Shown here in pieces: positions 27,001-35,716 of a DNA stretch of 62,279 nucleotides. The stretch's first letter is position 1. Each line of letters begins with the position of its first letter. Below the pieces are notes generated by a model, which saw nothing but the letters and a program-made list of their open reading frames with translations, searched no databases and had not been told where the DNA came from. Source of the DNA: a virus; the IMG/VR virus record IMGVR_UViG_3300025828_000024, positions 1-62,279 of that record; one strand, written 5' to 3'. The position numbers were made by a program, and so were the translations under genes.

Positions 27001-30000
27001 TTCCAAGCTGCACTAGACCGTATGAACACTACTCGTCAGGATGCAGAGGCATCTTGGAGAAGCGCGGAAAGTTCACTGCTTGATGCTGCGCGAAATGCAC
27101 GTAGATCATCAGGCGTTGGTATCTCTTCAGCAGGTACAGCAGAAGAAGGCATTATAGCACCCTCTGAGGTACGCACTGATGTGGAACCATCAGCTTTAAA
27201 TATTAGTGCGCGAGAGGAGCCATCCTCTATTAGTGCAAAAGGTTCTGCCATCTTATCTACCTCCGATGACTATGTTACAGATGTGCCAGTCGAAGAACAA
27301 GTTAAGTTTTCAAGACTGCCTCGCACGTCCAATGTATCAGGTTTGCAGGACTTTATCAGAAATAATCCTGAAGGTTTCACAATTGATCCTGTCACTATGG
27401 AACCTGCATCTGGCGGGTTCGTTGTTGCACCTCTCAAGGAAGCCGAAATAATTGTCGGAGAGACCTTGCCAGAAGAAGTACTATTAGGCTATATAGAGGA
27501 TAATAAGGATATTTCTGCCGCTGTCAATAAGCCAGTTTACCTTGGTGGGTGGTTCGATAGTGACTCTCAGCAATACTTCTTAGACAACACTCTTATACTG
27601 CCGACTGCAGAAGAAGCATTGTATATCGCTGAGGCTGCAGACCAACTGGCTATCTTTGACCTGAACAATTTTGAGGAGATCAGGACTAATGAAGGAATCA
27701 GACAACTCCAAGAAAGTGGTGCTTACAGAGGTGACACCGCAATCGGATACCAAAGAAACCTTGCAGAAGTTGGTCGCCGCTTTGCGGAAGCAAGGGATAA
27801 CCGTAACGCCCGCCAAAGAGAACAGCTTACTGGAGGAGTAGAGGGCTTTAGGCAATCACGTCTAACCCTACCTCTAACACCTGAGCAACGTGCCGCAAGT
27901 ATTCTGGATTATCTAGACCCAGATACTGGTCAGCCTAAGTTCAAGAGCAAGCAAGGATCAGAAACCCTTGTAAGTTTTGCCAACAAGCTGCTTGAGCTTC
28001 GAGGCACTCGTCCATACGACATCGTCAACTCAGAGCAAGACCGTGAAGAAGTCGCTCGCATCATGGCTGCTGAGGCAGAAGCTGCGCTTCTATCTAGCAG
28101 TGATGCCATTGGTTGGTACGATGCTAAGTTAAAATTAGCAAAACAGATTTTGTTCCCCGTGTATCCAGAGGTTTCTCCTCTGCGTCCAGATGGTACAGAG
28201 AACTCATTGTATGACCCTGCATCTGAGCATGCGTTTGATTACGCAACAGCCGTCACCTCAAACGGTTTGTCAGTAATCGATAACTACCTGCTGGCATCTC
28301 GCCAGTATGACGCATGGAAGAACAGCCAAGACGGAAGGTTCCCATTGTCTTCCTCTGGCAAGCAGGGTCAGTCCATGATCAAGGCATGGGAATTCTGGAA
28401 CGCACTCACTGATCTTGGATATGACTCAAACCAGATCAACGAACTCCTTACAATGCAGATGCGTAAAGGTGACCTTGCTGCCTTAATGACAGATGTCTTT
28501 GGTGTCGAGCGTGTCAAAGATTTACCGTTCAAGATCGATGGTAAAGAGTTGGCTGACGAGATTGTAGGTGTTGCTTATGTGATTGGCCCAAAGATTGGTA
28601 ACGGTTTCTATCAGAACCTACGCGGTAACTTTAACCCACTTACAATGGACCGTTGGTGGATGCGCTTTGTCAACCGCATCACTGGTAATCCTATCGTCAA
28701 CTATCGTGACGAGCTTGTGCAAGAAAACAAGGACAAGCTATGGGAGCTTATCTCCAACCCAAGCCGTTTGACAGATACTGACAAGCAGCTCCTGGTGGAT
28801 ACATTGGAATCTCTTGATATCAATACTATTGAGAAAAGTGATATTGAACTTATTGCTCCACAAGTACAGAAAATCTGGGACAAGAACTTCTACAACAAGG
28901 CATTCAATGACAAGCTAGATGAGCTTGCTGATCAGTATGACTTCGTCGTTACATCTGGCGGCACTATCACTGGTCGTGATGCTGCCAAGGTTAAGAAACT
29001 AGCACAGGACGCACGTCCTAAATCTACAGACTTGGCACTATCTGCTAAGAACCTAGCGGGTAAGCTGAAGACAGCGCTACAAGAAGACCCACGCAATGCT
29101 CGTGAGCGTTCAGCTATGAGAGCAGCAGCTAACCGTGCAAGAGAGATACTTCGTCAGAGCAATCAGATCGGTGCCGATTTAACTAACGCAGACTTCCAAG
29201 CTCTTATGTGGTACGCAGAGAAGCGCATCTTTGAGGCTGGTGGTGTTCGTAAAGGTCGTGGTGATGATAACGACTACGCTGATGGCGCGATTGCCATCCT
29301 CAAAAACAAAGGTGTAAGCGATGACAAAATCAAAGCCACACTCCCCGATTCAGAGCGAGGACGGATCAGTGGTGTCAAATCTCAGCTCGACAGAGATTCT
29401 GAAATTGGCAGAGAGGTTGATGCGATACAACGAGGCCCAGAAGAAGGGAACTTCTTCGCCCCAAGAGAGTTAACTCTTCTCGATGGGTCGATGGCACCTC
29501 AGTCACAACTGACTACAGATCAGCTACAGCAAACAGAAGCTGACCTATCAGGTGTAGAAGTCGATCCAGAGTTACCGCCTCAAAGGTTCTCTCGCATGGT
29601 TCCCGCACAGGCACTTGTACCTGTACGTGCGCCCGTCAACATGGCAGATGGATCACCCAATCCTGTCTATGGTTACTTCAGAGATGATAGCACAGGGCGG
29701 CTTCGTCCTATTGTTCTACCCAAGGGATCACACAAGACATACGAGAGTGGCGTTGAGGTAGGACAAGGATTGTTCCACATTCAGCAGCGCAACCATGACA
29801 AAGAGCTTGTACTGAATTCAAAGTATAAGCGTGTAGAGAATGCCATCTTTGATCTTCTTCGTCGCTGGCAGGATCAGGGATACGATGACGGTGAGTCAGT
29901 TATATCCTATCCAAGTCAGGGTGGCATCGTCCTTGAGTGGCGGAATAACATGGCGTTCAAAGCGCCACCTATGCGTCTTGTTCTGCAGTCAGGTCGTGAG

Positions 30001-32943
30001 CTACCAAATGCACCTGCCAAGGATGTGTTCTATGTCAAGACATTCTTCCCGATACTAGAGAAGAAGGCACGTAAGACAGCACCTGTTCGTGCATCTCGCA
30101 TGTTTAGTGCGTTGCCAGAGCAGATTGAAACCAAGAAGTCTTCATTAACTTATGCCAGAACATCAGACGTATTGGCGAAAGGTCTTGGGTTCTTTGTTCC
30201 AAAAGAAAAGGCTCAGACTGCAGCGGACGGAATAATCCGTAGGTTCCAAGACAACATGCTGCCAGTTGGTCGCATGATCCAAGAGCTTCAGGAAAAGAAT
30301 GCTACTATCACAGATGCATTTGATCCGTACCTACAGGAAGAATTGTATCATGGTCGTGTCGGTGCAGAGATTGAGAGCCGTGAGAAAACAATTTACAAAG
30401 ATGCCGTTGACGCAGTTAAGGGTGTTAACATTGCTCAGGGTAAGATCGATCAACTGAAAGCTCTTTCTGACAGAGCATCAGAGACTGGTGATGGCTTCGT
30501 TAAGAAAGCTCTTGATAGTTATCCAAGCAAGAAACTGGCAGTGGTTGATGCTGTGCTCTACGCAACCCACGCAAAAGAGCGTAACGCTTTCATCAGACAA
30601 AGAGACCCAGACAATGTTTCTGGTTCTGGTATGTCGGATACAGAAGCTGATGCAATCCTAGCATGGGTAGCAACATTAGATGCACCAAGCATAGCAGCCT
30701 TGCAGCGAGTTCAGCAGAGTGTACGCAGTATTGTTGGCAATACAAACACAACGAGAGCAGACTACGGCCTGATACCAGAAGACTTACGCACTGATACTAA
30801 CTTCAATTCCTACGTGCCTCTGCGTGGCAAAGTAGATTTGTTAGAAGATGAGATGGACTTCACTCGTCCCGCAGGCGGTGCTCCGTTTGGTGTACGAGGA
30901 AGAGAAGATCGTCGTGCGCTGGGCCGCTTCGATTATGCCACAGATATTCTGGCAACTGTAATCAATCAGAACCAGAACTCTGTTGTTCGTGGTGAACGCA
31001 ACAAGGTCGGCCAAGCATTCATTGGATTGCTTCGAGCAAACCCAGACAAGACCCGTGGGTATGGTCGCATCCTAGATCGTATGCCAACACGCCGTGTATT
31101 GGACTCATCAGGCAAGGTAAGAGAAATACCTGATATGATGGCAGGACAAGACCCTAACATCTTCGTTGCGAAAGAAGATGGCAAGGATGTCTTTGTTGAA
31201 TTAAACGATGTTCGTTTAGCAAATGCATTGAAAGGCACAGATGGCACAGGAGCAAGCTCCCTTTCTGGGATTAACCGCGCACTTGGAAAGCTGAACAGAT
31301 ACCTGTCTAACATCAACACCTCTTACAACCCAGAATTCTTCATCACCAACATCGTCCGCGATATTCAGACCGCAGGTATAAACGTGCAGCAGTTTGACGC
31401 TGATGGCATGGTGAAGAGTATTGCCAAGGATTACGGTAAAGCGTTTGGAGGCATTAAGAGAGCCATAAGAAATGGCGACAAGGATAGTGAGTGGGCAAAG
31501 ATATACGCCGAATTCGTCCGTGATGGTGGTCAGAACTCTGCCAACCCTATGAACAGTGTCGCTGATCAGATGGCAAACATCAGTAATCTGCTAGGTGATA
31601 TTGCTGAAGACGGTGTGCGCGGCAAGTTCAACAAGATGAAGAACAGCTTTGCAGGTGAGAAGACAAAGTCACTTCTCAAGTTCCTAGAGGATTACAACAC
31701 CGTGGCTGAGAACGCTGTACGTGTTGCTGTATACAAGGGACTCAAGGACAAGGGGTTCTCGAACGAGAGAGCAGCACAGGCCGCACGTAATGTGACTGTA
31801 AACTTTGGTAAGGGCGGCGAGTACAAGACTCTGATGAACTCGTGGTACTTGTTCTACAACGCGTCTATCCAAGGTTCATTTGCACTTTTCAATGCGTTCT
31901 TGAAATCACCAAAGGTTCGCAAGTTATGGGGCGCATTGATAATATCAGGCATCATGCAAGATGTTATTAACTCTGCACTGTCTGAAGAGGATGATGATGA
32001 GATTAAGGTCTATGATAAGATACCTGATTACATCCTTGAGCATAACCTGATCCTACCCACATTCGGGATAGGTGAGAGATCGTACCTTGCTATACCAATG
32101 CCGTATGGCTTGAACATGGCTGTTAATGCGGGTCGTGCATTTAGCCGTACACTACGTGGCGAATACTCTGCATCAGAGGGTGCCAACTCAATCATCATGA
32201 CAGCAGTGGACGCTCTTAACCCAATCGGTGGCACTGAGAACATGGCGAACTTTGTTGCACCAACTGTGGCTGATCCATTCATTGAGATCATGCGCAATGA
32301 AAACTATGCGGGAGTGCCAATATATAAGCAGCAGTATTCTGGGGACCAATCGCCTGATAGTCAACGCTACTTTAACAGCGTAAGCCCGTCAGCACGTTGG
32401 GTTACTGAAAACTTGAACTCTTTGACAGGCGGCACTAGCGAGATGTCTGGCTTCATTGATTGGAACCCAGAGATCATGGACTACTGGTTCGAATATCTTA
32501 CTGGCGGTATTGGGCGGTTCGTACAAAGAACAGGTGAGCTTCCCGCTCGTATCTACACAGATGGCTTCAATGAAGACCTGACCCGCGAGATACCTTTCGT
32601 TCGCAAGGCAATCGGTAGCGTATCAGAGCGTGAGAATATCGGGTTGTTTGTGGAGAAACGTGATCGCATCCTGAACGTAGGTTCGGAGATTAAGGCGGCA
32701 CAGGAAGCGGGTGATCGTAATCGTCTGATCAGAGCGCGAGACAAGTACTCTGAAGAGATTGCCCTACTGCCACGCGTCAAGGCTATCAATAACGCTATCA
32801 AGAAAATATCGCGGCAGCAAAACGCCATCCGCGATAATGTAAATCTTCCTGATAGTCAGCGCCAGTTGTTGTTGGAACGCTTAGATAAGCAGAAGCAAAT
32901 GCTCTACGCTCGTGGCAACATGATCATGAAAGACTATCGATAA
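24004..32943 (+). CDS. giant polyvalent virion protein with a HEXXH metallopeptidase motif
   Basis: Product of 2979 aa, TTG start after a strong AAGGAGATGA site. Residues ~100-300 hold Gly/Ala-rich hydrophobic segments. H655-E656-T657-V658-H659 in VLDHETVHALKE is a zinc peptidase motif. A region near residues 870-980 (WHDVSHIRDSYRFKTVIDDF, then RPKEWGWRIIAFDLRMPNG) resembles RelA/SpoT-type nucleotidyl-transfer folds, only weakly. Residues ~1350-1560 contain a DUF7178-like block. From ~2280 on, including NPEFFITNIVRDIQTAGIN near 2443, it resembles large-polyvalent-protein domains (LPD38 type). Such proteins are multi-domain cargo of podoviruses, injected with the genome. Domain names are from recognition; function of most of the chain is unknown. 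Confidence 0.8.
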   Translation: MGVFQQVGQFSGNPYSFTIAGDAPTEQEAARISQILDQQESPYRQQYESMYGGIAALPQAAEEEGPDTSFGSAFTSALDAPLENFATTARLTGYEGLANFLSDAVETPENYENASEKFINEGGFGFRLGYAPRALVEQAGQFAGSLLSRGAGAVIGGAVTLGNPAGVLAGAITGPALFEAVQLVGPIAEERARNNGRDTPNRDDWLGAIGSSSASGALNAIAPGMAGTLRKLVVEGGTETLQSVIQQTGETAGTDKGLDISLKQAVGEGVLAGGTVAAISGPIDLVKGKPKPEADVQLDEDILEEAQVTRERLGYASTISQEITADAEAKAEAAIQSETPQETSQEPATFSEVTTEEEFAEKTFNKAQYDRVLQQIKADIAREKALSVTGIQQGVKKDIPETKVSQVRDIMAELETRGYLQSEPQPAAVRDRATGVRYTPAPQYAATQNIVPQLKTPDVAYRRQIDIANEAIEKNNRIMEDLKLDLDSVRQFGRDLQGKRTSEDAINYEITRLSERNKQYNGVVNEAQQGLQRLGRLPYVPRVTPEFNRSQKIERKVAAAKARSVADQVKEKVQSNKPVFTPALTEKQDKVFKSIRGRLDGYGLKDVRLSAEQIVDGGEGTYNPTNRMISLSMGLYDPKLSETELFDRVGEVLDHETVHALKEMNVIKPDEWKALTNAAAKVKYTKVKGGEKQQRKYTYLDRAKRLYGDMDAEIQSEEAVAEMFRDYNSGRLDLKGKPQGLFTKIKNFFKSIIGGATDNGFTDVQSIFDEIVVGNIGQRERGVAAQQQTEPAARQSRLAATEEEIAPEKDIRMPLNVAAPNDQIRAEIQRMTNQNRPLVKRLIKRIDERFGTKSGDNAKDLSKVTQKARRPSILANKPWHDVSHIRDSYRFKTVIDDFRAVPAIFDELLADGISLVKIDTGKLFRPKEWGWRIIAFDLRMPNGQLVEWYLPLKELEVEKKARGHLIFEEWRNKTQEELSAQRDAYFEAIARSYRNYDEAFQAALDRMNTTRQDAEASWRSAESSLLDAARNARRSSGVGISSAGTAEEGIIAPSEVRTDVEPSALNISAREEPSSISAKGSAILSTSDDYVTDVPVEEQVKFSRLPRTSNVSGLQDFIRNNPEGFTIDPVTMEPASGGFVVAPLKEAEIIVGETLPEEVLLGYIEDNKDISAAVNKPVYLGGWFDSDSQQYFLDNTLILPTAEEALYIAEAADQLAIFDLNNFEEIRTNEGIRQLQESGAYRGDTAIGYQRNLAEVGRRFAEARDNRNARQREQLTGGVEGFRQSRLTLPLTPEQRAASILDYLDPDTGQPKFKSKQGSETLVSFANKLLELRGTRPYDIVNSEQDREEVARIMAAEAEAALLSSSDAIGWYDAKLKLAKQILFPVYPEVSPLRPDGTENSLYDPASEHAFDYATAVTSNGLSVIDNYLLASRQYDAWKNSQDGRFPLSSSGKQGQSMIKAWEFWNALTDLGYDSNQINELLTMQMRKGDLAALMTDVFGVERVKDLPFKIDGKELADEIVGVAYVIGPKIGNGFYQNLRGNFNPLTMDRWWMRFVNRITGNPIVNYRDELVQENKDKLWELISNPSRLTDTDKQLLVDTLESLDINTIEKSDIELIAPQVQKIWDKNFYNKAFNDKLDELADQYDFVVTSGGTITGRDAAKVKKLAQDARPKSTDLALSAKNLAGKLKTALQEDPRNARERSAMRAAANRAREILRQSNQIGADLTNADFQALMWYAEKRIFEAGGVRKGRGDDNDYADGAIAILKNKGVSDDKIKATLPDSERGRISGVKSQLDRDSEIGREVDAIQRGPEEGNFFAPRELTLLDGSMAPQSQLTTDQLQQTEADLSGVEVDPELPPQRFSRMVPAQALVPVRAPVNMADGSPNPVYGYFRDDSTGRLRPIVLPKGSHKTYESGVEVGQGLFHIQQRNHDKELVLNSKYKRVENAIFDLLRRWQDQGYDDGESVISYPSQGGIVLEWRNNMAFKAPPMRLVLQSGRELPNAPAKDVFYVKTFFPILEKKARKTAPVRASRMFSALPEQIETKKSSLTYARTSDVLAKGLGFFVPKEKAQTAADGIIRRFQDNMLPVGRMIQELQEKNATITDAFDPYLQEELYHGRVGAEIESREKTIYKDAVDAVKGVNIAQGKIDQLKALSDRASETGDGFVKKALDSYPSKKLAVVDAVLYATHAKERNAFIRQRDPDNVSGSGMSDTEADAILAWVATLDAPSIAALQRVQQSVRSIVGNTNTTRADYGLIPEDLRTDTNFNSYVPLRGKVDLLEDEMDFTRPAGGAPFGVRGREDRRALGRFDYATDILATVINQNQNSVVRGERNKVGQAFIGLLRANPDKTRGYGRILDRMPTRRVLDSSGKVREIPDMMAGQDPNIFVAKEDGKDVFVELNDVRLANALKGTDGTGASSLSGINRALGKLNRYLSNINTSYNPEFFITNIVRDIQTAGINVQQFDADGMVKSIAKDYGKAFGGIKRAIRNGDKDSEWAKIYAEFVRDGGQNSANPMNSVADQMANISNLLGDIAEDGVRGKFNKMKNSFAGEKTKSLLKFLEDYNTVAENAVRVAVYKGLKDKGFSNERAAQAARNVTVNFGKGGEYKTLMNSWYLFYNASIQGSFALFNAFLKSPKVRKLWGALIISGIMQDVINSALSEEDDDEIKVYDKIPDYILEHNLILPTFGIGERSYLAIPMPYGLNMAVNAGRAFSRTLRGEYSASEGANSIIMTAVDALNPIGGTENMANFVAPTVADPFIEIMRNENYAGVPIYKQQYSGDQSPDSQRYFNSVSPSARWVTENLNSLTGGTSEMSGFIDWNPEIMDYWFEYLTGGIGRFVQRTGELPARIYTDGFNEDLTREIPFVRKAIGSVSERENIGLFVEKRDRILNVGSEIKAAQEAGDRNRLIRARDKYSEEIALLPRVKAINNAIKKISRQQNAIRDNVNLPDSQRQLLLERLDKQKQMLYARGNMIMKDYR

Positions 32944-32944
32944 A

Positions 32945-32956
32945 GTTCAATTGAAC
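32945..32956. repeat. dispersed palindrome, GTTCAATTGAAC
   Basis: A perfect 12-bp palindrome one base after the stop codon of the giant gene, at the convergent junction with the minus-strand recombination cluster. It overlaps the end of the minus gene at 32947. It is a candidate shared end-point of both transcripts. Confidence 0.8.
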
Positions 32957-33369
32957 ATTACGAACCTGTTCGTTGGTATCAAGCCTATGGCTTCAATGTC
33001 GGATGGATCGTTGCGGCGATTCCATCCCTCACCACTGAACTCAACGTCGCACTTCATATCAAGGTTGCAGTAACCAGTTCTGTCTGACCACTGAACCACG
33101 AATAAGCAAGGTACGTCACACACGTTCTTCAGGTTCTGTGCCATAAGTAACTTGGTTAGTGATATGAAGCATGTTGGATACTTATCATACGGCACATTCC
33201 TATGCCGCATCTCAACGAATGCCTGTATCTTCTTACCTCGCAATGCAACATAGTCAAACTGTGCATACTTCATCTGACGCTGCATCTTGCACTTCCACTT
33301 TTCCTCTAGAAGAAGCGCAAGTTGTCTTTCGTTTTCTGCGTCAGCTTGGTTCTCGTAGGTTGGTTTCAT
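32947..33369 (-). CDS. putative PD-(D/E)XK-like nuclease
   Basis: Product of 140 aa. The order Glu-rich helix (ENERQLALLLEEKW), FDYVALRGKKIQAFVEMRHR and YPTCFISLTKLL resembles a small restriction-type nuclease fold. The Asp of FDYV and the Glu of VEMRHR would form the D...ExK-like site, with Arg instead of Lys. It is the last gene of the minus-strand recombination cluster and overlaps its upstream neighbour. Family placement is tentative. Confidence 0.6.
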   Translation of the reverse strand: MKPTYENQADAENERQLALLLEEKWKCKMQRQMKYAQFDYVALRGKKIQAFVEMRHRNVPYDKYPTCFISLTKLLMAQNLKNVCDVPCLFVVQWSDRTGYCNLDMKCDVEFSGEGWNRRNDPSDIEAIGLIPTNRFVMFN

Positions 33370-33541
33370 GTTTGCTATCTATCCACTCTAATATCTCTGA
33401 ATACTTCCAACGCTTAACACGCTCACTAAAGACAATCTCTTTAGGGAAGCTCTGGTCTTCTTTTATAATCTTACGCATAGACTTGGGATGCATTGACATC
33501 ATTTCTGCCACCCCATGAATGTCCATTAGCTTTTCTTCCAT
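33341..33541 (-). CDS. AlpA/excisionase-like helix-turn-helix protein
   Basis: Product of 66 aa. MDIHGVAEMMSMHPKSMRKII, then FPKEIVFSERVKRWKYSEILEWI is the MerR-type HTH arrangement of AlpA and phage excisionase proteins, with the Arg-Trp pair before the second helix. It probably regulates this or a neighbouring operon. No integrase was found, so an excisionase role is unlikely. The gene overlaps both neighbours by 16-29 bp. Confidence 0.75.
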   Translation of the reverse strand: MEEKLMDIHGVAEMMSMHPKSMRKIIKEDQSFPKEIVFSERVKRWKYSEILEWIDSKHETNLREPS

Positions 33542-33972
33542 TGCCGAAAGTCCTCTCGTAGTGTTTCAAACTTGTTTCGGGCATCAGGATTACTTCTAAA
33601 CTCTGACCGCGATTCGATGCCACAGTACTTGCGAACAGCAGCAACGGCTGCGTTCTCTATTTTAAATGGATCGATATCCCCTATCAATCCACAGTCATGC
33701 AGGTACTCACCAAACTCTTGGTTACGGCACAGTAAACCCGCTGATGCTATCAGCCGCTCGACGCGCTGAAACTCTTCTCGTGTCTCTGGTTGATCGTCAT
33801 CAGTCAATCTAACCATAGCCACCATGTATCTTGTTCCCACCCAATCAGTGTGTAGTTCTGGGGGGCAGTCATTTGGGTGTACGTTGAGGCGTAGTATGAT
33901 GCCGTTCCTGTCCTGAGACATGGATACCTTAACGGCCTCGAACCCCATTGCTGCATCTCTAATGTTACTCAT
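33526..33972 (-). CDS. conserved phage replication-cluster protein
   Basis: Product of 148 aa. The N-terminal half (FEAVKVSMSQDRNGIILRLNVHP, interrupted by short loops, then DWVGTRYMVAMVRLTDDD) is a pattern seen in replication regions of many phages. The C-terminal half contains CGLIGDIDPFKIENAAVAAVRKYCGI. No catalytic motif is visible. It overlaps the HNH gene by 4 bp, pointing to coupled translation in the recombination operon. Function unknown. Confidence 0.7.
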   Translation of the reverse strand: MSNIRDAAMGFEAVKVSMSQDRNGIILRLNVHPNDCPPELHTDWVGTRYMVAMVRLTDDDQPETREEFQRVERLIASAGLLCRNQEFGEYLHDCGLIGDIDPFKIENAAVAAVRKYCGIESRSEFRSNPDARNKFETLREDFRQWKKS

Positions 33973-34247
33973 CTATACTTCTCCCAGTTCTTGGAAGCCC
34001 ATTCCTTTGGATCAACTCCCTCTAAATCCCACCATGTGCGTTCATCACCAAAGCGATGTAGTTCCATGTGACATTCGTGACACAGAGGTACAGCCCAGTT
34101 ATCTCCCGACCTGATGCCTACACCACGTTCCCCAACATGCTGTAGGTGGTGCGCCTCTGCGCCACGTCTGCACACTAAGCAGGGTGACCCCCGCAAAGTA
34201 TTCAGATACTTCTCATCCCGAATGTTCTTATGTTTCGGAATGAGCAT
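33969..34247 (-). CDS. HNH endonuclease (Ref-like)
   Basis: Product of 92 aa. C23/C26 and C56/C59 form the zinc pairs, H33-H34 provide the catalytic His, and D49-N50 and H60/H64 complete the HNH beta-beta-alpha site (AEAHHLQH; DNWAVPLCHECHMELHR). The small size resembles the P1 Ref RecA-dependent nuclease and related HNH proteins of recombination clusters. It probably nicks or cuts DNA during recombination or repair. Confidence 0.85.
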   Translation of the reverse strand: MLIPKHKNIRDEKYLNTLRGSPCLVCRRGAEAHHLQHVGERGVGIRSGDNWAVPLCHECHMELHRFGDERTWWDLEGVDPKEWASKNWEKYR

Positions 34248-34251
34248 GAGA

Positions 34252-34536
34252 TTATGATTTCACCATCTCTGCATCGATCTCACCTTCCAGTTGCCATAGT
34301 TTGCAAATCGCATCAAAAAGATCGTAGTTTTCTTCACTAACAGTTACTGTAAGCTCACCTTCATGATCATGCATTCTTGTTATATGGTGAAAGTATTCAT
34401 AACCATCGTACATACTGGCGAGGTAAGAATACACTTTTATCAGGCGTTGCAGTCTCCAAGTCTCAACTGCATTTGAAAAAGAAAATGTAACTACACCTGT
34501 GGTAGTAGTAGAATTTTCTTTTGTTTCTATCTGCAT
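34252..34536 (-). CDS. small protein of the recombination operon, unknown
   Basis: Product of 94 aa beginning with a Thr-rich stretch (KENSTTTTGVVTFSF), followed by mixed alpha/beta sequence with many aromatic and His residues (YDGYEYFHHITRMHDHEG). No family recognised. It lies 4 bp from the HNH gene and is preceded by an AAAGGAGAA ribosome site, so it is likely expressed. Confidence 0.7.
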   Translation of the reverse strand: MQIETKENSTTTTGVVTFSFSNAVETWRLQRLIKVYSYLASMYDGYEYFHHITRMHDHEGELTVTVSEENYDLFDAICKLWQLEGEIDAEMVKS

Positions 34537-34556
34537 AATACTTCTCCTTTAATATC

Positions 34557-35375
34557 TTACGCCAGACCGCACTTCTTTTCGTCCCAGTCTTCCATATAGA
34601 AACCATCCTTTGGAAGTGATGCCTGTTTCATTTCGGCACCCTTTTTGAATTTGTGCCAAGACAACATGATGTATTTCATCCTAGTTATCGTGGTGAACTT
34701 GTCCGACCTCATGTCATTTCTTATCAGCTTGTTCCTTGTGAAGACGACAGGATCGTATTCATAATTATTCTGACCATCGCGCCATGTTCTTATGAATTCA
34801 TTGGCTTCCTGCTCGTAGCCAGTTTGGGTTCCAATATAATGCATAGCTGCAAGAATATTGTCAGACTTATGGAATGATCCAATAGAATAAGACACACTTT
34901 CTGCCAAGTTTGGATGCTTGTCTAGAATTGCATCAAGCTCATTGACTGTCCAACCATGATCCTTTGGGTCTCTCTTGGCTATCAGGGCAAGCATCTTTGT
35001 AGATGCAGCAAGTCTATTGTAGTTGACGTGCCCATGAATTTTTAATTGATCCCCAAAGGTTCTCTTCTTTCCGCTATCAATTGTAAGCATGGTTTCTTCT
35101 GGGAGGTTCTCAACAAGTATTGTCCAGAACGGTTCTCCAGATTTCTCACATGCCATCAATCTTTGTTGACCATCCAAAAGAATACCTGTGTTTGATACAC
35201 AAATTGAGTGACCGTTAAAGACAAAATTCCTAGCTGCCATATCCCTTGCATAAAGGGACACGACTTTAGGTGATGCTTTCCTGTTTCTTGTATTGATATC
35301 CAAAAGCTCTTTGGCTTTGGTTGGTGTCATCAAATACTTTTCTACAGTTACCTTATCAAGTTGATGTTGTTTCAT
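34557..35375 (-). CDS. ParB/DGQHR-type domain protein
   Basis: Product of 272 aa. The start is the ATG after GTGGAGAAAGCT; the GTG frame start four codons earlier is part of the ribosome site. D68-G69-Q70-Q71-R72 in LLDGQQRLMAC is the signature of the ParB/Srx-like fold used in partition and phage nucleotide-hydrolysing or DNA-nicking proteins. The C-terminal two thirds are helical. It sits with annealase and nuclease genes, so a role in phage DNA processing is likely. Exact activity is unknown. Confidence 0.75.
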   Translation of the reverse strand: MKQHQLDKVTVEKYLMTPTKAKELLDINTRNRKASPKVVSLYARDMAARNFVFNGHSICVSNTGILLDGQQRLMACEKSGEPFWTILVENLPEETMLTIDSGKKRTFGDQLKIHGHVNYNRLAASTKMLALIAKRDPKDHGWTVNELDAILDKHPNLAESVSYSIGSFHKSDNILAAMHYIGTQTGYEQEANEFIRTWRDGQNNYEYDPVVFTRNKLIRNDMRSDKFTTITRMKYIMLSWHKFKKGAEMKQASLPKDGFYMEDWDEKKCGLA

Positions 35376-35398
35376 AGCTTTCTCCACTCGCTTGAAAA

Positions 35399-35716
35399 TT
35401 AAAACGGTATTTCGTCATCCATCTGATTGGATGCGTTCTGATTGCTTTGGTTGTACTGATACCCTGAACCGCCGCTCTCTTTGCGCTCTCTCAACAAGTC
35501 GCTGCGCAACGACAGAAATGGCTTGCCATTCTTCGACACTTTTCTCCAACCCACTAGGTTGGCCTTCGGGTTCTGCACCCCTTCTTGTAGTTGGTTCCAT
35601 AGGTCAGTCACCGTTGCATGATCCATTTCAATGTTGCCAGTATAGTCTGGCTGACGTTCATTCTGCTTTCGATCATTCTGAAACAGAATTCCTGATGCGG
35701 GATATTGTTGCGACAT
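35399..35716 (-). CDS. SSB-like protein with acidic DDEIPF tail
   Basis: Product of 105 aa. The body (PASGILFQND, PDYTGNIEM, KPFLSLRSDL) looks like one short OB-type beta protein. A Gln/Asn-rich linker follows and the last residues are DDEIPF, the SSB C-terminal tip that recruits recombination and replication partners. It overlaps the annealase gene by 1 bp (TAATG). It probably binds single-stranded DNA or mimics the SSB tail; the body is shorter than bacterial SSB. Confidence 0.7.
   Translation of the reverse strand: MSQQYPASGILFQNDRKQNERQPDYTGNIEMDHATVTDLWNQLQEGVQNPKANLVGWRKVSKNGKPFLSLRSDLLRERKESGGSGYQYNQSNQNASNQMDDEIPF

Noticed and set aside
33341-33541. Excisionase implying lysogeny
   Set aside because: AlpA-like HTH proteins also occur as regulators; no integrase, attachment site or repressor was found.
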